From assembly GCA_003216575.1 (NCBI GenBank), contig QCIR01000014.1, forward strand, positions 1 to 33,961: a stretch of DNA of 33,961 nt, given 5' to 3'. The notes under the pieces were generated by a model, which saw only the letters and a list, made by a program, of their open reading frames with translations, was not told where the DNA came from and did no database searches. Source of the stretch: Prochlorococcus sp. AG-402-M23 (lineage in GTDB: Bacteria > Cyanobacteriota > Cyanobacteriia > PCC-6307 > Cyanobiaceae). This document shows positions 28,024 to 33,961 of the stretch, one piece after another; position 1 is the stretch's first letter; the number at the start of each line of letters is the position of its first letter. Both the position numbers and the translations under genes were made by a program.

Positions 28024-28770
28024 ATGGAAAAACTAGAGTGCTTAAACCAAGAAACAATTTTACTTTTAAAAGAGTATAATTGTTTAAAAGACTTGATTGG
28101 TTCAATATTAGTTGAACAAGCAGTGAATACAGTAAAATTCAGTACCGAAGAATACAACACTATTCAAGAGCAAGTAAAAAAACAATCTGGGATAAATCCA
28201 GAAATTAGTCTTGATGACTGGCTTGAAAAAAATAAAAGTAAAATATCTTTAGATCATTACATAAAGACAGTTATATTTCCGTATAAGTTAAAGAAATATT
28301 GTTTAGAAAAATTTAAAACCAAAACTGAAGCAAGATTCCTCAAGAAAAAAGATAACTTTGATATTATTGTATATAGCCTAATTAGAGTTAAAGATGTATA
28401 CCTCGCTAACGAACTATATCAAAGAATCAATGAAGGAGAAGCTGATTTTTCTGATATTGCTGTGAAATATTCCGAGGGAGGAGAAAAAAATACTAGAGGT
28501 ATCATAGGACCACTGCCTCTCGGCCAAGCGATGGAACCGCTCAAGGAGTTTTTGAAGTCAAGCAAGCCAGGTCACCTTAGACGACCCATTCAAATTGATC
28601 AATGGCATCTTTTAGTTCGGGTAGAGTCTATAACTCATGCAAAACTTGATGAAGAGATGATGGAAATTCTCAGTAAAGAGTTATTCTATGAATGGATCAA
28701 TAGAGAAGTTGAAATACAAGTAGAAAAACTTTTCGAAAGATTTCCAACTAAAGAAAATATTCTTGTTTAA
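28024..28770 (+). CDS. Parvulin-type peptidyl-prolyl isomerase, no signal peptide
   Basis: A protein of about 249 residues. The C-terminal half (about 105-205) is a PpiC/rotamase domain: ARFLKKKDNFDIIVYSLIRV leads into LYQRINEGEADFSDIAVKYS, then GIIGPLPLGQAMEPLKEFLK and QIDQWHLLVRVESI, matching the conserved parvulin core. The N-terminal half is helical and SurA-like (an EQAVNTVKFSTEEYN segment). Unlike periplasmic PpiA/SurA/PrsA foldases it has no signal peptide or lipobox, so it should act in the cytoplasm. ATG at 28024 is preferred over TTG at 28021. It shares one base with the ABC exporter start (TAATG), which ties it to secretion: a likely role is keeping or shaping the cargo before export (inference). 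Confidence 0.88.
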   Translation: MEKLECLNQETILLLKEYNCLKDLIGSILVEQAVNTVKFSTEEYNTIQEQVKKQSGINPEISLDDWLEKNKSKISLDHYIKTVIFPYKLKKYCLEKFKTKTEARFLKKKDNFDIIVYSLIRVKDVYLANELYQRINEGEADFSDIAVKYSEGGEKNTRGIIGPLPLGQAMEPLKEFLKSSKPGHLRRPIQIDQWHLLVRVESITHAKLDEEMMEILSKELFYEWINREVEIQVEKLFERFPTKENILV

Positions 28771-31760
28771 TGAAAGAAACAAATTCAATTCAATTCAATA
28801 ATACCGTTCCATTTAATTTACTTAGTGAAGAAGAATGCAAAAATTTAATTGAAGAGTCTAAAATTGTCACCTACACAATTGGACAACCTATATCCTCAGG
28901 ATCAAATATACAAAATAGTGTAATTTTTTTATTATCTGGAGAAGTTAGACTATTAGCTAAAAGCGATAGTGGGTTAAAAACTATTACTAAACTTGGTCCG
29001 GGAAATATGATTGGACTAGCTTCAATTTTAAGAGCTGAAGGTTGTGAAGAAATTAGTGCTTCATCAGAAATAAAAGCATTATCTATACCAGATTTTAAAA
29101 TATTAGAGCTCTACGAAAATGAAATTAAATTTCGTAATTGGTGTGATGAATCGTTATTTCCCAGTGAAATAGTTGAGATTATATATCAATTAATTCAACA
29201 GTCGCCACGATCTGATATAAATATAAAAACAGTTTTTTTTAACATATTAAAGGTTTTAAAAATAATACCCTTCAGACAAATATCTGAATTTAATGAAATC
29301 AAAAATAATATTTATTTAGCAGGTAGTTCAAATATTAATGGCAAAAAAATAGGTGAAAAAATTGAAAACATATCAGAAATAAATGGGAGAGGTCCAATAG
29401 CACCAAGGATAATAAGTATACCTATGAATATATATAATCAATTTTTTGAGAAAGAAGCACAAAACAAAACTCAAAGTAGCAACGAAAACAAAAATACACT
29501 AAATCAAACTCAAGATAGTAATGAAAATATTGATCAAAAGAACTTAAATAATGAACCAAATAGAACAGATCTCTCCTCTTTTTCAAATATAAATTTAGGC
29601 CAAGATATAAAACAAAACAAATTCAGATTAATAAGAGCTAAAGGACCTCTTACAGAAACTATTGCATGCTTACAAATGCTCTGCAATTCAATGGAAATAC
29701 CCTTTAGAAAAGATTCAGTTGAGAAAATTATCAGAGATTCAATTAGCAAAGGTATACCTCCAAGTATGGATCTTTGCGGAGGTATTACTGCTGGATTAGG
29801 ACTACATACTTCAGGTGCCACAGTTTCAGCTCAAATGGGTACCAGAATTCAATGTCCTTCCTTAATTAAATGGAAAGAAGGTTTTGCAGTTGCTAAAGAA
29901 AGTAATAGTGATGGATTGACAATAGCTAGTCCAAAAGAAGGATTATTAAGACTTAAAGCAGAAGAACTTGAAAATCTATTTCCTGAGGGCATATCAATTC
30001 TTTTAGTGGAGAGAACAAATGCATCTCCAAATATCAATTTTGGCATCTCCTGGTTTTGGCCATCAATAAAAAAATATCAAGGAGTCCTATTGCAAGTTTT
30101 ATTAGCTTCATTTATTGTCCAACTTTTTGGATTAGCTAATCCACTCTTAATTCAAGTTATTATTGATAAAGTTATTAGTCAAAGGAGCTTAGATACTCTT
30201 CAAATTCTAGGAATTGCACTCATAGTAGTCACTATATTAGGTGGTATTCTAGGCAGTCTTAGAACATTCTTATTTGCAGAAACAACTAATAGAATCGATA
30301 CAAGATTAGGTGCAGAAGTGATTGATCATTTACTTAGGTTACCACTGAATTATTTTGATAAACGTCCTGTAGGAGAACTTTCTAGTAGGATAGCAGAATT
30401 AGAAAAAATTAGAAACTTTTTAACTGGTCAAGCGCTCACTACAATACTCGATGGAGTATTCTCATTAATTTATATTGTAGTAATGGTTATTTATAGTTGG
30501 TTATTAACATTAATTGCGCTAATTGTTCTTCCAATTCAAGTTGGTTTAACACTGCTAGGAACCCCATTAATAAGACGGCAATTAAGAAATGTAGCCATAG
30601 AAAATGCCAAAACACAAAGTCATTTAGTAGAAGTCATGACTGGAATTCAGACAGTTAAAGCTCAAAATGTCGAAACAATTAGCCGGTGGAAATGGCAAGA
30701 AATTTATAATAAATATATATCAAGAACTTTCGAAAGAACAATTACAACAACCTCTTTAAATGAACTCAGTCAAGTATTACAGCAAATATCTCAATTATTA
30801 GTTCTTTGGGTTGGAGCTTCTTTAGTACTAAAGGGAGAATTAACTTTAGGACAATTAATAGCATTTAGAATTATTTCGAGTTATGTGACACAACCCTTAC
30901 TTAGATTAAGTAATATATGGCAAAATATACAAGAATTAAGAGTATCTTTTGAACGCCTTGCAGATATAGTCGATACACCCGAAGAGTCAATAGAATCAGA
31001 TAAAAATAATATACCTTTACCTACAATTAAAGGAGAAATTATTTTCAATGATGTCAATTTCTCTTTTTCAAGAAATCAACAAAATATTTTAAAAAATATT
31101 AATTTAAAAATCCCACAAGGTAAATTTGTTGGAATAGTAGGACAAAGCGGAAGTGGTAAAAGTACTTTAATGAAACTCTTACCGAGACTTTATGAAGTAA
31201 AGGAAGGAAAAATATTAATTGATAACTACGATGTTAACAAAGTTGAGTTGTATTCACTAAGAAGACAAATTGGAATCGTTCCTCAAGATCCATTACTTTT
31301 TGCAGGAACCGTAAGCGAAAATATTTCACTTACTAACCCCAATTGTGGAAGCAATGAAATAGTTGAGGTTGCAAAAATATCCGGTGCTCATGATTTCATT
31401 ATGCAACTTCCTATGGGTTACAGCACACAAGTGGGTGAGAGAGGATCTGGCTTATCTGGCGGCCAAAAACAAAGAATTGCAATTGCAAGAACTTTGCTTA
31501 GCAAACCAAACTTATTAATAATGGATGAAGCTACTAGTGCTTTGGATTACTCTACTGAAAGAATCGTATGCGAAAATCTTAAAAATGCATGTAAAGGGTC
31601 CACAGTTTTCTTCATCACTCATAGATTAAGTACAATAAAAAATGCTGATATAATAGTTATGCTGGACCAAGGAGTCATTGCTGAAGTTGGTTCACATACA
31701 GATCTTTTAGATAGAAAAGGTAGATATTATGCACTTTACAGACAACAAGAAGGAGGTTGA
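28770..31760 (+). CDS. Type I secretion ABC exporter with cNMP-binding-like and dead C39-like domains
   Basis: An inner-membrane HlyB-type exporter of 996 residues. In order: a cyclic-nucleotide-binding-like beta barrel (about 12-125); a helical stretch; an Asn/Gln-rich linker (about 231-280); a C39 peptidase-like domain (about 285-418); a six-helix membrane domain (about 435-715); and the ATPase with Walker A GQSGSGKS (791-798), Gln839, signature LSGGQ (895-899), Walker B LLIMDE (915-920) and His951. In the C39-like domain the catalytic ECG is replaced (TETIACL at 295-301) and no catalytic His is seen, so it should bind rather than cut its substrate, as in RTX toxin exporters. The CNB barrel lacks the Glu and Arg that normally hold the nucleotide phosphate. 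Six bases separate it from the HlyD gene. Confidence 0.93.
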   Translation: MKETNSIQFNNTVPFNLLSEEECKNLIEESKIVTYTIGQPISSGSNIQNSVIFLLSGEVRLLAKSDSGLKTITKLGPGNMIGLASILRAEGCEEISASSEIKALSIPDFKILELYENEIKFRNWCDESLFPSEIVEIIYQLIQQSPRSDINIKTVFFNILKVLKIIPFRQISEFNEIKNNIYLAGSSNINGKKIGEKIENISEINGRGPIAPRIISIPMNIYNQFFEKEAQNKTQSSNENKNTLNQTQDSNENIDQKNLNNEPNRTDLSSFSNINLGQDIKQNKFRLIRAKGPLTETIACLQMLCNSMEIPFRKDSVEKIIRDSISKGIPPSMDLCGGITAGLGLHTSGATVSAQMGTRIQCPSLIKWKEGFAVAKESNSDGLTIASPKEGLLRLKAEELENLFPEGISILLVERTNASPNINFGISWFWPSIKKYQGVLLQVLLASFIVQLFGLANPLLIQVIIDKVISQRSLDTLQILGIALIVVTILGGILGSLRTFLFAETTNRIDTRLGAEVIDHLLRLPLNYFDKRPVGELSSRIAELEKIRNFLTGQALTTILDGVFSLIYIVVMVIYSWLLTLIALIVLPIQVGLTLLGTPLIRRQLRNVAIENAKTQSHLVEVMTGIQTVKAQNVETISRWKWQEIYNKYISRTFERTITTTSLNELSQVLQQISQLLVLWVGASLVLKGELTLGQLIAFRIISSYVTQPLLRLSNIWQNIQELRVSFERLADIVDTPEESIESDKNNIPLPTIKGEIIFNDVNFSFSRNQQNILKNINLKIPQGKFVGIVGQSGSGKSTLMKLLPRLYEVKEGKILIDNYDVNKVELYSLRRQIGIVPQDPLLFAGTVSENISLTNPNCGSNEIVEVAKISGAHDFIMQLPMGYSTQVGERGSGLSGGQKQRIAIARTLLSKPNLLIMDEATSALDYSTERIVCENLKNACKGSTVFFITHRLSTIKNADIIVMLDQGVIAEVGSHTDLLDRKGRYYALYRQQEGG

Positions 31761-31766
31761 TTTTAT

Positions 31767-32867
31767 ATGAATAAACTAAATACAATGTTTAAAAAATTCA
31801 ATAATAAGTACGATAAGCTCACAACAACGATAAATGAAAATAGATATTTTTTAATACTTAAGAAAAGACTCAAACCGGATAAATTAATTCAGTTTAAAGA
31901 ATTTGTGAAGCCAAAAAAATGGCTTAAAAAATCACAAGAAGTTCTTACAAAAAACATAGCAACCGATAAAGAAGTAATCGTAATTAGTCAATCAAGGTTT
32001 TGGGCAAGGGCAATAACTTGGAGCTTAATGGGTGGTACAACCTTTTTCATAGGCTGGTTAGCAATTGCCAAAACCGAAGAAATTGTGGTTGTTCAAGGAA
32101 AACTTGAACCAACTAATGGGGTCATAGAAGTTCAATTGCCAGTAAATGGAGTCGCAAGAGAAATACTCATTAAAGAAGGGGAAAAAGTGACAAAAGGTCA
32201 AGTTCTTATAAATCTAGATACCGAGATATCAAAATCAACTAATGATTATCACAAAAAAAGTCTAGAATTACATACGAATATTCTTAATAAGTATAAAAGT
32301 CTTGTTAAAGAAGGTGCTATTTCAGAATTACAATATTTACAGCAAGAAGATAAAGTTGCTCAAATAAAAAGTCAAATAATTGAAAGCGAAGTAACCCTTA
32401 AATACCAAGAGGTGAAAGCACCAATTAATGGTTATGTATTTGATTTAAAACCTAAAAGTTCAGGATTTTTTGCGACAACATCAGAACCAATTATGAAAAT
32501 AGTTCCACTTGGTGATTTAAAAGCGAATATTGAAATAGATAGTACAGATATTGGATTTGTTAATACTGGGAAAAAGGCCGAAATCAGTATTGATTCTTTT
32601 CCGGCTTCCGATTTTGGCATTATTGAAGGAACAGTTACAAGAATTGGTTCTGATGCTTTACCTCCAAAGCCTGAATTAGGAAAAGGATATAGATTCCCTG
32701 CCGAAATAACACTTAACAGCCAATATTTGAAACTTAGGAATGGTTCTTCTCTACCTCTTCAAACCGGAATGAGTTTAACTGCTAATATCAAACTTCGAAA
32801 AGTAAGTTATTTACAATTACTATTAAGTAATTTCCAACAAAAAACAGATTCACTAAGAGAATTATAA
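31767..32867 (+). CDS. HlyD-family periplasmic adaptor (short form)
   Basis: The membrane fusion protein that links the ABC exporter to an outer-membrane TolC-type channel. The 366 residues comprise a basic cytoplasmic N-terminus of about 80 residues, one membrane segment (about 82-101, AITWSLMGGTTFFIGWLAIA), the first half of the barrel-sandwich (about 105-150, with VQLPVNGVAREILIKEGEKV), a short helical hairpin (about 151-205), the second half (VKAPINGYVFDLKPK) and a beta-barrel C-terminal region. Typical HlyD is about 470-480 residues, and the difference lies in the coiled-coil hairpin. No TolC gene is in the window; cyanobacteria usually encode it elsewhere. The gene sits 6 bases after the exporter. 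Confidence 0.92.
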   Translation: MNKLNTMFKKFNNKYDKLTTTINENRYFLILKKRLKPDKLIQFKEFVKPKKWLKKSQEVLTKNIATDKEVIVISQSRFWARAITWSLMGGTTFFIGWLAIAKTEEIVVVQGKLEPTNGVIEVQLPVNGVAREILIKEGEKVTKGQVLINLDTEISKSTNDYHKKSLELHTNILNKYKSLVKEGAISELQYLQQEDKVAQIKSQIIESEVTLKYQEVKAPINGYVFDLKPKSSGFFATTSEPIMKIVPLGDLKANIEIDSTDIGFVNTGKKAEISIDSFPASDFGIIEGTVTRIGSDALPPKPELGKGYRFPAEITLNSQYLKLRNGSSLPLQTGMSLTANIKLRKVSYLQLLLSNFQQKTDSLREL

Positions 32868-32876
32868 ATTCTTTAA

Positions 32877-33476
32877 ATGCAAAAAACAGGAATTTTTCTC
32901 CATGTTGGATGTGGTCAAAAAACTAAAGAACAAACTCCTTTCCGAACTTTAGATTGGGAAGAAATTAGATTAGATATTAATAAAAATACAAATCCCGATA
33001 TTCTTGGAACAATGCTAAATATGAAGGGCGTCAAAGATCAATCGGTTGATGCAGTTTTTTCATCTCATAATATTGAGCATGTATATCCATATGAAGTAGA
33101 AATAGCATTAAAAGAATTCAGAAGAGTTCTAAAAGATACTGGTTTTTTATTAATAACTTGTCCAGATCTTCAATCAATATGTTCATTAATAGTTGAAAAC
33201 AAATTAACAGAAGCTGCATACAACAGTCCTTCAGGACCAATTACCCCTTTAGATATGATCTACGGGTATAGAAGAGCATTAGCGAGAGGTGAACATTTTA
33301 TGGCTCATAAATGTGGCTTTACTGCTAAAACATTATCTACAGATATCAAATCAGCCGGATTTTCCCAAGTTGCAACTGCTAAAGGAAAATTATTTGACTT
33401 ATGGGCTCTTGGAACTTGTTCAAGATGGGATAAAGCTGAACTTGAAAATGTATGCAGAACTCTATTCGGACAATAA
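32877..33476 (+). CDS. SAM-dependent class I methyltransferase
   Basis: A 199-residue methyltransferase. Motif I is near the N-terminus (FLHVGCGQK), followed by an acidic strand end (RLDINKNTNPDILG), then VDAVFSSHNIEHVYPYEVEI and the post-motif RRVLKDTGFLLITCPDL, a Methyltransf_11-type fold. The region around EHFMAHKCGFT and FDLWALGTCSRWD is the substrate side. Such small enzymes in surface-glycan clusters often methylate sugars or lipid carriers, but the acceptor is unknown. ATG at 32877 lies nine bases after the adaptor stop, so it belongs to the same transcript as the secretion genes, and it faces the glycosyltransferase across 16 bases. Confidence 0.88.
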   Translation: MQKTGIFLHVGCGQKTKEQTPFRTLDWEEIRLDINKNTNPDILGTMLNMKGVKDQSVDAVFSSHNIEHVYPYEVEIALKEFRRVLKDTGFLLITCPDLQSICSLIVENKLTEAAYNSPSGPITPLDMIYGYRRALARGEHFMAHKCGFTAKTLSTDIKSAGFSQVATAKGKLFDLWALGTCSRWDKAELENVCRTLFGQ

Positions 33477-33492
33477 TTCTATACAAATAATA

Positions 33493-33961
33493 TCAAATTG
33501 ATTTTAATTGCTCTATCCATTCCAATTGTCTAGGTAAACAAATAGTTTTTAAGTCATAATTCTCAACTGCAAATGATCTGGCATTGCAAGATAGTTCATT
33601 TCTTAAACTAGAATTTTTGATTAAGTTATTAATTTCCAAAGCTAGTGCTTTACTATCAAAGAAATCAACTAAAATTCCAGTTTTTCCATTAGTAATTACT
33701 TCATGTAGAGGTTGCGTATCACTAGCAATAATTGAACATCCTAAACTCATAGACTCTAACAAACTCCAACTTAAAACAAAGGGATATGTAAGATAAACAT
33801 GAACAGTAGAAACTTGAAGAAGTTGCACATAAGTTTCATAAGGAAGTTTCCCGACAAAATGAATACGCTCAGACATATTTGCAGTCAATTCATTTGAAAT
33901 TTCTTTAAAATATTTTGATCTCCATGAAATATCATTTTCTGGTTTCCTGCCATAACTAATT
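33493..33961 (-). CDS. Glycosyltransferase, GT4/GT-B type, C-terminal part (cut by the window edge)
   Basis: The reading frame stays open from the stop at 33493 to the right edge, so the gene begins outside the window; a TTG inside it is not its start. The visible 155 or so residues begin ISYGRKPENDISWRSKYFKE and contain the C-terminal donor-binding half of a GT-B enzyme: RIHFVGKLPYETYVQLLQVS, then YPFVLSWSLLESMSLGCSII, ASDTQPLHEVI and NGKTGILVDFFDSKALALEI. The Glu-x7-Glu-like motif region (SWSLLESMSLG) is where GT4 enzymes bind the sugar nucleotide. Presumably it builds a surface glycan together with gmd and the ABC-2 exporter; donor and acceptor are unknown. It is convergent with the methyltransferase gene. 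Confidence 0.9.
   Translation of the reverse strand, partial: ISYGRKPENDISWRSKYFKEISNELTANMSERIHFVGKLPYETYVQLLQVSTVHVYLTYPFVLSWSLLESMSLGCSIIASDTQPLHEVITNGKTGILVDFFDSKALALEINNLIKNSSLRNELSCNARSFAVENYDLKTICLPRQLEWIEQLKSI

Noticed and set aside
28770-31760. Exporter of lanthipeptides or other Gly-Gly leader peptides
   Set aside because: The C39-like domain has no catalytic Cys at the expected place, and no small gene nearby has a double-glycine leader.
33493-33888. Complete 131-residue glycosyltransferase starting at TTG 33888
   Set aside because: The frame continues open to the window edge with typical GT4 sequence (ISYGRKP...SWRSKYFKE), so the gene is partial, not short.

Overview
The window looks like a stretch of a marine picocyanobacterial chromosome, most probably Prochlorococcus of an AT-rich type. 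The grounds are clearly AT-rich DNA, very tight packing with overlapping convergent gene ends, short proteins close to family minimum, and the gene set itself (cyanobacterial OmpR-type regulator, group 2 sigma factor, SecA without the C-terminal zinc tail, YtrA-like GntR next to cysE). The genus is an inference from recognition; no strain is claimed. I see no rRNA, tRNA, CRISPR array, transposase or integrase.

Positions 1-21101 are a housekeeping region. On the minus strand come a small conserved protein, lysS, an orphan response regulator and the cell-shape operon mreB-mreC-mreD. Divergent ssb follows, then dedA and ahcY (minus), tsaE (plus), a PfkB sugar kinase and mutY with an intact Nudix box (minus), an alpha/beta hydrolase (plus), a group 2 sigma factor and mgtE (minus), and glutathione peroxidase (plus). 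A minus-strand unit gyrB - SH3-like protein - crcB - crcB comes next. A plus-strand run miaA - infC - gntR - cysE ends this part.

Positions 21145-33961 mix core secA with accessory envelope genes. Directly downstream of secA, on the same strand, is a two-gene ABC-2 polysaccharide exporter whose ATPase carries an N-terminal DUF4214-like domain, an unusual fusion. Divergent from secA is gmd (GDP-mannose 4,6-dehydratase) without its usual fcl partner in view. After a 342-base non-coding stretch comes a tight five-gene operon (27785-33476): a 62-residue acidic protein, a parvulin-type prolyl isomerase without signal peptide, a 996-residue ABC exporter with a cyclic-nucleotide-binding-like domain and a peptidase-dead C39-like domain, a short HlyD-type adaptor, and a small methyltransferase. 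A glycosyltransferase runs off the right edge.

The best candidates for something poorly described are the type I secretion operon (dedicated cytosolic foldase, small protein, degenerate sensor and peptidase domains, no cargo gene adjacent) and the DUF4214-Wzt fusion. Smaller regulatory curiosities are palindromes in front of the secretion operon, in front of gntR, in front of gmd, and in the 26-base gap between ahcY and tsaE.
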